A stretch of DNA of 42,899 nucleotides from Gordoniibacillus chartarius (GCF_042432825.1 NZ_JBHLWN010000085.1:1-42899), one strand, 5' to 3'. Counted from the first letter of the stretch, positions 23,059 to 31,173 are shown. Made by a program: numbers and translations. The notes: generated by a model from the sequence alone, not told the origin.

Positions 23059-24624
23059 TTGCAGGTCAATTACGTACGGGAAAAATGGTTCAACGAGCCG
23101 CTGGGCAAAAGGCTGCGGAAGCTGCATGCATGGAACGCATGGTCGCTGCTGGCGCTTACGGTGACAGGTTTGCTGCTGTTGGTACCGGAGCTGCGGGGTA
23201 TGCTGGGAGAAGGACGGGTTTGGATCAAGCAGCTGCATATCGTCGTCGGCATCGTATCGGCGGGGCTGCTGCTCGCGTATGTGCCGCTGCTTCGTAAGCA
23301 TTGGCGGCAAATCAGAGGAAGGGCGGGACAACGCGCGAATTTGCTGTTTGTGCTTGCTCTGCTGATCGGCTGGTGCGTATCCGGCATCGTGCTGTGGCAG
23401 CTGCGCAGTCTGCCGGCGCAGTGGAGCAGTGCCGCGCTGTTCTGGCACGACGCGCTGACGTGGGTCGGCGTGCCGTACGCGCTGTACCACAGCGTCTCGC
23501 GCAGCCGCTGGGTGAAGCGCGCGTCTCGCGGTGCAAGCGTCGGGAAGGCAGCGGGGGCTTCTGTCAGGGATGCAAGCGATGTGGGGGCTGCTGCCGGGTA
23601 CGTAAGTACAACCGGGGCTGCAAGCGCTGCAGGGAGTGGGGGCGCGGATGGGGCTGTAAGTGCTGCAGGGGTTGCGGGTGCTGCCGGTGCCGGAGCTGCT
23701 CCAGCAGCTCCGGCAGCAGCTGGCGCGAGCGCGCCGCGGGCGCAGCCGCACGCCCCGGCTGCGGGGCCCGCGCCCGCGCAGCCCGCTGCGCCGGCTGCGC
23801 AAAAGCCTGCGGCGGCTGCCGGGCAGCCGCCGTCACCCGCGCGCGCCGCCGCCGATGCGGCGCTCGCGCGGCTCGCGCAAACGCGCCTGTCGCGCGGCGC
23901 GTTCCTGCGCGGAGCAGCGGGCCTCGCCCTGCTGCTCCTGGCCGGGCCCCCCTTCTACCGCTGGTTGAAGGGGGCCCTGGGCGGCAGCGGCGTCTCGCTG
24001 CAGCAGCTGGCCGCGACCAACGGCGGTGCCGACGGCGGCGCAGGCATGCTGCCGGCTCCGACGCCGCTGCCGGACTCCATGCCGCCGAAGGGCGGCGGCC
24101 TGAGCGGCAATTTCCGTATCTACACCGTTACGGATTTCCCCTCCTTCACTGCCGACAACTGGCAGTTCGCCATCTCAGGCTTGGTCGAAGAACCGGCGCT
24201 CTACAACTGGGAGCAGTTTCTGAAGCTGCCGCGGCATGTACAGGTGTGCGATTTTCATTGTGTGACCGGATGGTCCGTTTATAACATTACGTATGAAGGC
24301 ATTCTGCTAAAAGACCTGTTGGCGCTGGTCAAGCCGAAAATCCAAGCAAAGTACGTGAAGCTGTATTCCGGCGACGGCGTATATACGGATGCCTTATCGC
24401 TGGAGCAGGCGGGGATGGACGACGTGATGGTCGCGGTGCTGATGGACGGCCAGCCGATCCCGCAGAAGCTCGGAGGTCCGGTACGGCTCATCGTTCCGCA
24501 AATGTATGCCTACAAATCGGTAAAATGGCTGAACGGCATCGAGCTGATCGACAAAGAGCACCTCGGCTACTGGGAAGTACGCGGCTACGACAACGACGCT
24601 TGGGTGAACGGAAAACGAACGTAA
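23059..24624 (+). CDS. Cytochrome-b561-like/sulfite-oxidase-fold molybdoenzyme fusion
   Basis: This 521-residue protein joins two modules. Residues 1-155 hold four helices with histidines suited to heme binding (KLHAWNAW, KQLHIVVG, FWHDALTW, YALYHSV). Residues about 155-285 are a low-complexity Ala/Gly/Pro linker. A further hydrophobic helix follows SRGAFLRGAAG, which looks like a decayed Tat signal. The catalytic part (about 340-521) has the molybdopterin oxidoreductase core with VCDFHCVTGWS, where C401 is the expected molybdenum ligand. It probably passes electrons between a b-type cytochrome and an external substrate, as in YedY/YedZ-type systems. TTG follows GGGGGGA. MOSC and moaA genes downstream fit cofactor supply. 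Confidence 0.85.
   Translation: MQVNYVREKWFNEPLGKRLRKLHAWNAWSLLALTVTGLLLLVPELRGMLGEGRVWIKQLHIVVGIVSAGLLLAYVPLLRKHWRQIRGRAGQRANLLFVLALLIGWCVSGIVLWQLRSLPAQWSSAALFWHDALTWVGVPYALYHSVSRSRWVKRASRGASVGKAAGASVRDASDVGAAAGYVSTTGAASAAGSGGADGAVSAAGVAGAAGAGAAPAAPAAAGASAPRAQPHAPAAGPAPAQPAAPAAQKPAAAAGQPPSPARAAADAALARLAQTRLSRGAFLRGAAGLALLLLAGPPFYRWLKGALGGSGVSLQQLAATNGGADGGAGMLPAPTPLPDSMPPKGGGLSGNFRIYTVTDFPSFTADNWQFAISGLVEEPALYNWEQFLKLPRHVQVCDFHCVTGWSVYNITYEGILLKDLLALVKPKIQAKYVKLYSGDGVYTDALSLEQAGMDDVMVAVLMDGQPIPQKLGGPVRLIVPQMYAYKSVKWLNGIELIDKEHLGYWEVRGYDNDAWVNGKRT
23688..23715 (+). repeat. Perfect 13-bp inverted repeat in the linker-coding region
   Basis: TGCCGGAGCTGCT and AGCAGCTCCGGCA are perfect arms separated by only CC. 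The palindrome lies inside the Ala-rich linker of the fusion enzyme, where surrounding GC content rises sharply (about 23690-24000). Confidence 0.85.
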
Positions 24625-24950
24625 CGAACGTTACGAAAACCTTGGCTCCGCGTCACCGGGTAACGCCTGGCCCATTGGTCTCGGAACGCCGGGTGGTGTC
24701 TGGCCCCCCGGCCCCAAGCTCGTTCGGCTCCACGACCTCACTGACCCGTGGCCCTCCAGTCCCCGGAACCCCGGGAGATGCCTGGCCCCCCGGCCCATCT
24801 GACCTACTTGACGCCCGGACTCATGATCCTGCGCCCCCGCGGCCACATTCCAGCCCCTCTCCTCCCGGCCCGCCTCGAGCTCCGCCCGCGCACGTCCGGC
24901 CTGACAGCCCTCCTGCTCCATTGCCCCAACCCCTGACATGCCGCGTCAGC
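24625..24950. repeat. C-rich non-coding region with ~82-bp degenerate duplication
   Basis: The stretch is strikingly cytosine-rich on this strand. CTGGCCCCCCGGCCC occurs at 24700 and 24782, and the 25-30 bases before each copy are also similar, giving an imperfect duplication of period 82. A CGTAACG/CGTTACG palindrome (24620-24635) spans the stop codon of the preceding gene. Frames through it give Pro-rich nonsense without a ribosome-binding site. Confidence 0.6.
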
Positions 24951-24951
24951 G

Positions 24952-24987
24952 GTGACTTCAGGGGTTATTTCTGCTATAGTAATAACC
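24952..24987 (+). promoter_or_regulatory. Promoter with palindromic operator for MOSC-moaA
   Basis: GTGACT (24952-24957) and TATAGT (24975-24980) are 17 bases apart, and the -10 is extended by TGC. GGTTATT (24963-24969) and AATAACC (24981-24987) are perfect inverted arms centred on the -10, a likely repressor site. Confidence 0.55.
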
Positions 24988-25015
24988 AATCCATGCTAGA
25001 AGGCGGTGACCTGCC

Positions 25016-25657
25016 GTGCATCTGCTATCTATCCAGATCGGCAAGCCCCAACCGTTACGGTACCGGGATCAAGCTGTGATGTCGGCCATTAACAAGACCG
25101 GCGTCACGGGGTCCGTCTATTTGTCGGAAGTGAATTTCGACGGAGACGCACAGGCGGATCTCGTCAATCACGGCGGCCAAGATAAAGCGGTCAATGCGTA
25201 CTGCGCCGAGCACTATCCATACTGGGCCAAGCGGCTTCAACGCGACCTCGTTCACGGAGCCTTCGGTGAAAATGTGACCGTCTCCGGCATGACCGAAGAT
25301 ATCGTTTGTATCGGCGATACGTTTCGGCTCGGAGAGGCGGTCGTGCAAATCAGCCAGCCCCGGCAGCCTTGCTTTAAGCTGGGCGCGAAGCATAACGAAC
25401 CGGAGATGCCGGTATGGGTGCAGGAGACCGGGTATACGGGGTATTATTTTCGAGTGCTGAAGCCAGGGAACGTCACACCGGGAACTCCAACGGAGCTTAT
25501 TGAACGGCATCCGGCGGGGATTACGGTAGCATTCGCCAACCGGATCAAATATTTCGACAAGAACGACCGCGAAGCGCTGGAACTGCTGGCCGGGCTGCCG
25601 GTACTGGCGGAGGCGTGGCGGAGCTCGTTTCAAGCGCGGCTCAATAAAATCATCTAA
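25016..25657 (+). CDS. MOSC-domain protein, YiiM-like
   Basis: This 213-residue protein has a MOSC fold (about 1-165) with VNHGGQDKAVNAYCAEHYPYW, GAFGENVTVSG and the conserved cysteine in QPRQPCFKLG, followed by a C-terminal three-helix extension (about 170-213). MOSC proteins bind molybdenum cofactor through that cysteine; YiiM relatives reduce N-hydroxylated compounds. The start is GTG at 25016, after AAGGCGGTG. The gene lies 14 bases before moaA, so the two form an operon behind an operator-like promoter. Cofactor transfer to the upstream fusion enzyme is possible but not shown. Confidence 0.92.
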   Translation: MHLLSIQIGKPQPLRYRDQAVMSAINKTGVTGSVYLSEVNFDGDAQADLVNHGGQDKAVNAYCAEHYPYWAKRLQRDLVHGAFGENVTVSGMTEDIVCIGDTFRLGEAVVQISQPRQPCFKLGAKHNEPEMPVWVQETGYTGYYFRVLKPGNVTPGTPTELIERHPAGITVAFANRIKYFDKNDREALELLAGLPVLAEAWRSSFQARLNKII

Positions 25658-25671
25658 AGGAGGCGCAGCTG

Positions 25672-26676
25672 ATGCAGAAGCGGCTGGTCGACCGGTTCGG
25701 TCGAGTACATGACTATTTGCGAATATCGATTACCGACCGGTGCAACCTGCGCTGTGTCTACTGCATGCCTGAAGAAGGTATGGAGTTCGAGCCGGAGGAG
25801 CATCTGTTGACGTTCGACGAGATCGCGGAGACGGTGCGGGTGCTGGCCGGGCTCGGCGTGCGCAAGCTGCGCCTGACCGGCGGCGAACCGCTTGTGCGCA
25901 AGAACGTGGAGGAGCTTGTTGCAAGGCTCGGCGCGATTCCCGGCATCGAGGATATCGCCCTGACCACGAACGGCATCTTCTTCGCTTCGAAGGCGGAGCG
26001 GCTGCGTGCGGCAGGCTTGACTCGCATAAACATTTCCCTCGATTCGCTTCGGGAAGACCGGTTCCGTCTGATTACCCGCGGCGGCGACATCCGCAGAGTG
26101 CTCGCGGCGATCGAAGCGGCCTACCGCGTCGGACTCGATCCGATCAAGCTGAACGTCGTGTTAATGAAGGGAATCAACGACGACGAAATCGACGATTTCC
26201 TAAAGATGACGTTCGATACGAACGTTCAAGTCCGATTTATCGAATATATGCCGATCGGCCACAGCGACGACGGCTGGAAGGCGCGGTACCTTCCGCTGAC
26301 TACCGTCTTGGAGCGGGCGGAGGCGAACGGCTGGCATGCCGAGCAATCGGGGACCGTGTACGGCAACGGCCCGTCGCAAAACTACAAGCTGGCCGGCGCG
26401 GTCGGCGGCTTCGGGCTTATTCATCCGGTCAGCGACCATTTCTGTCAGACGTGCAACCGGCTGCGCCTGACGGCCGACGGCAACATCAAGCCCTGCTTGT
26501 ACTGGTCGGATGAATTCAACGTTCGCCGTTATATCGGCGACGACGCGGCGCTGGCCGACCTGTTCTTCCGCGCACTGGACATTAAGCCGGAAAATCATGA
26601 AATGGCGCAGGTGCTGGCGGGCGAATCGCAATCCCATAGCCCGACGGTGCGCCGCATGTCGCAAATCGGCGGATAA
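25672..26676 (+). CDS. moaA: GTP 3',8-cyclase MoaA (molybdenum cofactor synthesis)
   Basis: This 334-residue radical-SAM enzyme performs the first step of molybdenum cofactor synthesis, the rearrangement of GTP that leads to cyclic pyranopterin monophosphate. C24, C28 and C31 in DRCNLRCVYC bind the SAM-cleaving cluster; RLTGGEPLVRK is the SAM-binding motif. The C-terminal cluster cysteines are in FCQTCNRLRL and KPCLY. The chain ends with the Gly-Gly pair that is essential in this family. AAGGAGG precedes the ATG. Other moa and moe genes are not in the window. Confidence 0.97.
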   Translation: MQKRLVDRFGRVHDYLRISITDRCNLRCVYCMPEEGMEFEPEEHLLTFDEIAETVRVLAGLGVRKLRLTGGEPLVRKNVEELVARLGAIPGIEDIALTTNGIFFASKAERLRAAGLTRINISLDSLREDRFRLITRGGDIRRVLAAIEAAYRVGLDPIKLNVVLMKGINDDEIDDFLKMTFDTNVQVRFIEYMPIGHSDDGWKARYLPLTTVLERAEANGWHAEQSGTVYGNGPSQNYKLAGAVGGFGLIHPVSDHFCQTCNRLRLTADGNIKPCLYWSDEFNVRRYIGDDAALADLFFRALDIKPENHEMAQVLAGESQSHSPTVRRMSQIGG

Positions 26677-26697
26677 ACCGCTATCCATAGAAACGCA

Positions 26698-26737
26698 AAG
26701 AGGCCCACGGTCCGCCAGGCGGACTAGTGGGCCTCTT
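26698..26737. terminator. Bidirectional terminator between moaA and yjcZ
   Basis: AAGAGGCCCAC...GTCCGCC and GGCGGAC...GTGGGCCTCTT make a long stem with small bulges. It lies between convergent genes and can serve both strands, though T runs are weak. Confidence 0.75.
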
Positions 26738-26754
26738 CTATACAATTCGTTCAA

Positions 26755-26874
26755 TTACAGACAGAACGTGCGAGCGACGATAACGAGCAGAATAAACAGA
26801 ACCAGGATAGCGCCAGTGGAAGTCCAAGCGCCAAAACCTGCACCACCTGCTGCAGCTGCGCCAGCGTATGCCAT
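26755..26874 (-). CDS. YjcZ-family small sporulation protein
   Basis: This gene encodes only 39 residues. An Ala/Gly-rich start (MAYAGAAAAGGAGFGAW) precedes one membrane helix, ILVLFILLVIVARTF, the hallmark of the YjcZ family found in spore-forming Bacillales. A strong GGGGAGGG lies six bases before the ATG. The protein is probably membrane-inserted and made during sporulation; its molecular function is unknown. It stands alone, convergent with moaA. Its frame is far too short for default gene-length cut-offs and is easy to miss. Confidence 0.88.
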   Translation of the reverse strand: MAYAGAAAAGGAGFGAWTSTGAILVLFILLVIVARTFCL

Positions 26875-27039
26875 GTAAAACCCTCCCCGGTAGTTGTAAT
26901 AAGTCCGAACGGCGCTGATGGAACCGCCGCTCTGATACTATCATATGCCGGCCGGGCGGGAGCGGCTGGACGGATGCCCGGAGACCAGCCTAATTTTGTC
27001 CGGATAGGCTTGTACCGGCAGAGTGTGCGGACCCGGGAA

Positions 27040-27077
27040 AAGAAGCGCCTAAGGCATCAGGACCTAAGGCGCTTCTT
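27040..27077 (-). terminator. Terminator overlapping the end of the DUF2533-like gene
   Basis: AAGAAGCGCCT (27040-27050) and AGGCGCTTCTT (27067-27077) are perfect arms. The right arm lies within the last codons of the minus-strand gene. The leftward side runs into TTTCCC. Nothing else was seen in 26876-27039. Confidence 0.65.
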
Positions 27078-27323
27078 GACGTATTCGCTGACCATTTCGC
27101 TCGTCACATAAACCCGCTGCGGCGAGATGCCTTGCGCGGCGTGCTTATTGATTTCAGCAGTAACGCGATTGATCTCGTCGACGCTGAACGGCTGCCCCGC
27201 CTCGCACAGCCGGACGACCTCCCCGATCGCCTGCTCGCGCCGGGCGTCGAGCTTCAGGAATTCGGTTAAATGCCGGTTTTGCGCGGTAACGTGCTTCGTG
27301 ATCGCTTCGTGAACGGACGACAT
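27057..27323 (-). CDS. Small conserved helical protein, DUF2533-like (YpbS-type)
   Basis: This 88-residue soluble protein is mostly helical (VHEAITKHVTAQNRHLTEF and ARREQAIGEVV) and ends EYVKKRLRS. Composition and length resemble the Bacillales DUF2533 family, recalled rather than aligned. ATG 27323 is preferred to TTG 27332, because GAAGGAG is too close to the latter. A sigma-A-like promoter precedes it. No function can be assigned. Confidence 0.6.
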   Translation of the reverse strand: MSSVHEAITKHVTAQNRHLTEFLKLDARREQAIGEVVRLCEAGQPFSVDEINRVTAEINKHAAQGISPQRVYVTSEMVSEYVKKRLRS

Positions 27324-27365
27324 AGCGGACAAGCTCCTTCACATCATTTTTACGGAATCCATTTC

Positions 27366-27394
27366 ATTATAGCGGGAACTTTCCTCATAGTCAT
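27366..27394 (-). promoter_or_regulatory. SigmaA-like promoter for the DUF2533-like gene
   Basis: On the minus strand ATGACT and a perfect TATAAT are separated by 17 bases. The start point would be near 27359, about 36 bases before the ATG. Confidence 0.55.
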
Positions 27395-27402
27395 TCTTGC
27401 CC

Positions 27403-27432
27403 TTGCCGGCTGGCAGCAGTCTGATGGATAAT
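27403..27432 (+). promoter_or_regulatory. Candidate promoter for the Eis-like acetyltransferase
   Basis: TTGCCG and GATAAT are 18 bases apart, ending 10 bases before the AAGGAGG of the next gene. It is divergent from the promoter at 27366-27394. The tight spacing to the ribosome-binding site lowers confidence. Confidence 0.35.
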
Positions 27433-27458
27433 AGTTCCAACAAGGAGGCGGATGCCCA

Positions 27459-28655
27459 ATGAAGCATGAACCGCAGCTGGAGCTGCGTCAGTTAACCGAC
27501 GAAGATATGGCGGAGAGCTTTGCCCTTTCGCAGTTCGCCTTTCAATACGAGCTTACCCCGCAAGAGCGGGAGGAGCGGATGCGGCTCGCCGACCCGAGCC
27601 AATATTGGGGCATATGGATAGACGGCAGGCTGGCGTCGAAGCTCATGATTTATGATTTTCACATGTGGCTCGGAGGGCGCGTGCTCGCGATGGGAGGGAT
27701 CGCCGGTGTGGCGACCTGGCCGGAATACCGCCGGCAGGGGCTGGTCGGAAGGCTGCTGAAGCATGCGCTGGAAACCATGCGGCGGCGGGGGCAGTCGGTT
27801 TCGCTGCTGCATCCGTTCGATTTTGCGTTTTACCGCCGGTTCGGGTGGGAGACGCTGTGCGACTTCCGCAAATACAAGCTTGAAACGGATAAAATCAAAG
27901 GCGTGTTTTCTCACGCTCCCGGAACTGTCGTGCGAGTCGAGCCGGTCCCGGAGGTGCTTGGGCCGCTGTATGAAGCGTACGCCGAGCAGTATAGCGGTAT
28001 GCTGCAGAGGGATGAGAAGTGGTGGCGGGAGCGTATTTTTACATCGAAGAAGGGGACTGCTGCGGTATACCGGAACGCCGGCGGGGAAGCCCGGGGGTAT
28101 GTGTTCTATCAGGTTCGCGAACGGGTTTGCAAGGTGCATGAGCTCGTATGGCTGGACGAAGAAGCTCGCAGCGCCTTGTGGAAGTTTATCGCCGATCACG
28201 ATTCGATGATGGATCGGGTCGAGCTGCAGGCGCCGATCGACGACAAGCTGCCGTTCCTGCTTCCGAATCCGCGCTTTGCGCAGGAGACGGTTCCGTATTT
28301 TATGGTGCGGATCGTTGACGTGGAGGCATTCCTTGCGCAGTATCCGTTTACGGCGAGCGGTGCGGAGGAAGCGTGGACGCTGCGCCTCCGCGACGAGCAG
28401 GCGGCGTGGAACGACGGCCTGTTCCGGTTGCGGATCGGGGCGGACGGCCGGGCTGAGGCGCGCAAGCAGGAGCATGAGCAGGCGGCGACCGCAGCGCTGG
28501 AGCTGTCGATCCAGACGCTGTCGACGCTGCTCGTCGGCTACCAAAGCGTGGACTTCCTGCAGGGGATCGGCAGGTTGGCGGGCCCGGCGGAGGATGTGCG
28601 CCGGCTGGCCGCACGCCTGCCGCAGCGGACGACGTATTTGGCCGACTTCTTCTAA
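27459..28655 (+). CDS. Eis-like GNAT N-acetyltransferase
   Basis: The 398-residue length and layout fit the Eis family: a first GNAT domain (about 1-150) with GGIAGVATWPEYRRQGLVGRL for acetyl-CoA binding, a second degenerate GNAT domain with HPFDFAFYRRFGWE, and a C-terminal SCP2-like sterol-carrier fold (about 290-398). Eis enzymes acetylate amines, including aminoglycosides, often at several positions; the natural substrate here is unknown. AAGGAGG precedes the ATG. It stands alone between a divergent promoter and a terminator. Confidence 0.92.
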   Translation: MKHEPQLELRQLTDEDMAESFALSQFAFQYELTPQEREERMRLADPSQYWGIWIDGRLASKLMIYDFHMWLGGRVLAMGGIAGVATWPEYRRQGLVGRLLKHALETMRRRGQSVSLLHPFDFAFYRRFGWETLCDFRKYKLETDKIKGVFSHAPGTVVRVEPVPEVLGPLYEAYAEQYSGMLQRDEKWWRERIFTSKKGTAAVYRNAGGEARGYVFYQVRERVCKVHELVWLDEEARSALWKFIADHDSMMDRVELQAPIDDKLPFLLPNPRFAQETVPYFMVRIVDVEAFLAQYPFTASGAEEAWTLRLRDEQAAWNDGLFRLRIGADGRAEARKQEHEQAATAALELSIQTLSTLLVGYQSVDFLQGIGRLAGPAEDVRRLAARLPQRTTYLADFF

Positions 28656-28696
28656 GCGGGAACACGGACAGCGTTCCCCAACTTAGGTCTAGGATG

Positions 28697-28733
28697 GAAA
28701 CCGCCCGCGGTCCGTTACGCCGGCGGTTTCTTC
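28697..28733 (+). terminator. Intrinsic terminator
   Basis: GAAACCGCC (28697-28705) and GGCGGTTTC (28722-28730) are perfect arms followed by TTCTCGTT. It closes the Eis-like gene. Confidence 0.8.
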
Positions 28734-28803
28734 TCGTTACAATAAAGCTATAGTACACGAGGCGGCTTGATGGGACGGCTGCAAGCCGCAGGACGAAAGG
28801 AAG

Positions 28804-29247
28804 ATGATGATGTCGCTGTTAACGAAAGTTATGGACGTGACGAAGAGCTCTTGGAACGAGCTGTTGGATAAGCTGGATCAACCGGAGCAGCCGGGTGATG
28901 CAATAGACGCTGAGCTTGGCGAGCTGGAGAAGCGGATGGACGACCTGGAGCGGACTACGGCGGCGATGATCGGCACGGAGCGCGAGCTGCAAAGCCAGCT
29001 GGAGGACGTATCGTTCTTATCCGGGGAGCTCGGACTGAGAGCGGTGCAGGCGGCTGAACAAGGCCGCGATACCGTTGCGAAGCAAATGCTTGAGGAGAAG
29101 CAGCATTACGATGAAGTGATTCGTGAAATCCGGCAGCGCTACCAGGAAACCCGGGCCCGGGTCCAGGACTTGGTGGAGAAGCTGTACGCGATGAAGGAGC
29201 AGGCCCATGAGCTGCGTAAGCGGCGGGGGCCGGTTCAGCAAATTTAG
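28804..29247 (+). CDS. Short PspA/LiaH-like coiled-coil protein
   Basis: This 147-residue protein is almost entirely coiled coil (about 35-140), with an amphipathic N-terminus (SLLTKVMDVTKSSWNELLDKL). That is the pattern of PspA/IM30 proteins, which bind stressed membranes, but it is shorter than the 220-230 residues of LiaH. The gene precedes liaF, liaS and liaR, as liaH does in Bacillus, with a hairpin between. Three ATG codons in a row (28804, 28807, 28810) follow GAAAGG; the second or third has the best spacing. It is probably the envelope-stress effector of this operon. Confidence 0.75.
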   Translation: MMMSLLTKVMDVTKSSWNELLDKLDQPEQPGDAIDAELGELEKRMDDLERTTAAMIGTERELQSQLEDVSFLSGELGLRAVQAAEQGRDTVAKQMLEEKQHYDEVIREIRQRYQETRARVQDLVEKLYAMKEQAHELRKRRGPVQQI

Positions 29248-29310
29248 CTTTGATGGGCTAAGGGCATGTATGATATGCTAATCGTTGGGCTCATTACAAA
29301 TACTTAGCGG

Positions 29311-29357
29311 AAGAGCCATGCGGCGGGCAGCGATGCGCGGCCGAATGGCTCTTGTTT
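29311..29357 (+). terminator. Hairpin between PspA-like gene and liaF
   Basis: AAGAGCCAT and ATGGCTCTT are perfect arms (29311-29319 and 29345-29353) around a GC-rich loop, followed by GTTT. A leaky terminator here would keep liaFSR below the effector gene in expression. Confidence 0.65.
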
Positions 29358-29379
29358 ATCCATAGAGGAGGTGCCGGAG

Positions 29380-30039
29380 ATGAGTGACGACAAACGCAAA
29401 CGCAACCGCAACACGGCCCTCGTTCTGATCGGCACCGGCCTGTTTTTGCTGCTGCAGCATAAGTTCGGCTTCTTCGGGCTGCTTGCCGTCGCTCTCATAT
29501 TGCTTGGAATCAGAGATTTGCGCGGGCGCTCCGCGAAGCGCGGCTACTGCTTCCTCGGTCTCGGCGTGTTCATGCTGCTCGGCGACAAGCTGTCGTTTCT
29601 GATTGCCGTCGTACTCATCGCTCTCGGTTTCTTCTACATCAAGTCCAAACGGGTTCACCGCGACGAGTCGTTCCTCCAGAAGCAATCGCTGGTGGACAGC
29701 ATCAGATGGGGACAAGAGCCGTGGATATTGCGCAATGTCAGCGTGTGGCATTTCATCGGCGAGTTTCATATGGACTTGTCGCTGGCGATTTTGGAGAATA
29801 AGGAAACGACCGTCGTCATTCAAGGCGTTGTCGGCGATGTGGACATCATCGTTCCTGACGATATCGGAGTCAGCGTCGAGACGTCGGTCACTTTCGGGCA
29901 AATCCGTGCCGCGCATGAGCTGGAATCGGGACTGATGAACAAGCTCGTCTGGCAGTCGCCGAACTACCGGGTCAGCGAGCATAAAGTGAAACTTGTCGTG
30001 ACTTATCTCGTAGGAGACATTGATATTAAAATTTTGTAA
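29380..30039 (+). CDS. liaF: LiaF membrane inhibitor of the Lia system
   Basis: This 219-residue protein has about four short N-terminal helices (about 12-90) and a soluble beta-rich domain (about 105-219) with the family pattern VVGDVDIIVPDDIGVSV and the ending YLVGDIDIKIL. In Bacillus, LiaF restrains the LiaS kinase until cell-wall antibiotics disturb the lipid II cycle. ATG 29380 is chosen because GAGGAGG ends eight bases upstream; the GTG at 29371 touches it. The liaS gene begins 39 bases later. Confidence 0.92.
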   Translation: MSDDKRKRNRNTALVLIGTGLFLLLQHKFGFFGLLAVALILLGIRDLRGRSAKRGYCFLGLGVFMLLGDKLSFLIAVVLIALGFFYIKSKRVHRDESFLQKQSLVDSIRWGQEPWILRNVSVWHFIGEFHMDLSLAILENKETTVVIQGVVGDVDIIVPDDIGVSVETSVTFGQIRAAHELESGLMNKLVWQSPNYRVSEHKVKLVVTYLVGDIDIKIL

Positions 30040-30078
30040 TGAGTCGTCGGACGCGGCGCAGCGAAAGGAGTCTGGCCC

Positions 30079-31173
30079 TTGGAAGCGGATCAGAAGAAGC
30101 TGACGAACCTTATATGGCGCAGCATGGGCGAAGCTACCGTGCTCAGTCTCGTCCTGTTCGGCGTCATTCTATATGTGCTGCTCGTTTACGGGTATATCGA
30201 TATCGAGTCGATTTCGTGGGCGGATGCGATACCGCTGGGGTTCATGGTGATGATGATCGTGGCGGGCATCGGAGCGGCTTACGGCTACTGGCATGCGGAG
30301 CGTGTCAAGCGGCGGATCGATCCGCTGCTGGATACGATGCTGCTGCTCGAGAAGGGCAACTTCTCGCGGCCGGTGCCCGAGCTGGGGCTCGACGAAATCG
30401 GCCGTCTCGGCGAACAGCTGAATCGAATAATGAAGAAGTGGGAAGAGCAGGTCACGTCGCTGCAGCGGCTGTCGACCGATAACGCCGAGCTGGCGGAGAA
30501 GGCGCGTTTCTCGGCAGTAGTCGAAGAGCGGCAGCGGCTCGCGCGCGAGCTGCACGATGCGGTCAGCCAGCAGCTGTTCGCGATCTCGATGACGGCGACG
30601 GCGGTCGGCAGGACGCTGGACAAAGATTTCGAGAAGTCGAAGCGGCAAATTCATCTGATCGAGGAAATGGCGGCCGTCGCCCAGTCCGAGATGAGAGCGC
30701 TGCTGCTTCACCTGCGCCCGGTTCATCTGGAGGGCAAGCGGTTGTCCGAGGGGCTGTCGGAGCTGCTGCAGGAGCTGCGCGCGAAGGTGCCGATGGACAT
30801 TACGTGGGATATGGACGACGAATTGAAGCTGCCGCGCGGAATCGAGGACCATCTGTTCCGGATCGTGCAGGAGGCGATGTCCAATGCGCTGCGCCATTCC
30901 AAGGCATCGAAGCTGGAGGTGCGGCTGCAGCAGCGGCCGGATGCCGCACGGCTGACGATCCGGGATGACGGCGTCGGGTTCGATCTGGAGGCCAAGAAGC
31001 ATACGTCGTATGGGCTTGTCACGATGAAGGAGCGGGTCAGCGAAATCGGCGGCTCGCTGCACATCGTAACGGCGCCGGAGAAAGGTACGAGGATCGATAT
31101 TCGCGTGCCGATATTGGCCGGGGCCGGCGGGCCCGATGCGGATGGCGACGGCATGGAAGCGGCGGCGGAATGA
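30079..31173 (+). CDS. liaS: LiaS-type sensor histidine kinase
   Basis: This 364-residue NarL-class kinase has two helices (about 18-38 and 52-72) with a very short external loop, a HAMP linker, and HisKA_3 with H159 in RLARELHDAVSQQLF. The ATPase domain has VQEAMSNALRHS and DDGVGFD. It matches LiaS/VraS intramembrane-sensing kinases that phosphorylate LiaR under cell-wall stress. The start is TTG at 30079, eight bases after GAAAGGAG. Location between liaF and liaR confirms the call. A short acidic tail (GPDADGDGMEAAAE) is added at the C-terminus. Confidence 0.94.
   Translation: MEADQKKLTNLIWRSMGEATVLSLVLFGVILYVLLVYGYIDIESISWADAIPLGFMVMMIVAGIGAAYGYWHAERVKRRIDPLLDTMLLLEKGNFSRPVPELGLDEIGRLGEQLNRIMKKWEEQVTSLQRLSTDNAELAEKARFSAVVEERQRLARELHDAVSQQLFAISMTATAVGRTLDKDFEKSKRQIHLIEEMAAVAQSEMRALLLHLRPVHLEGKRLSEGLSELLQELRAKVPMDITWDMDDELKLPRGIEDHLFRIVQEAMSNALRHSKASKLEVRLQQRPDAARLTIRDDGVGFDLEAKKHTSYGLVTMKERVSEIGGSLHIVTAPEKGTRIDIRVPILAGAGGPDADGDGMEAAAE

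Noticed and set aside
23301..24284. 327-codon plus-strand frame within the molybdoenzyme gene
   Set aside because: Product is Arg/Cys/Gly low complexity from the GC-rich linker read out of frame; the host frame carries the catalytic motif.
24525..25079. 184-codon Pro-rich frame across the C-rich region
   Set aside because: It begins inside the molybdoenzyme gene, ends inside the MOSC gene, has no ribosome-binding site and reflects base composition only.
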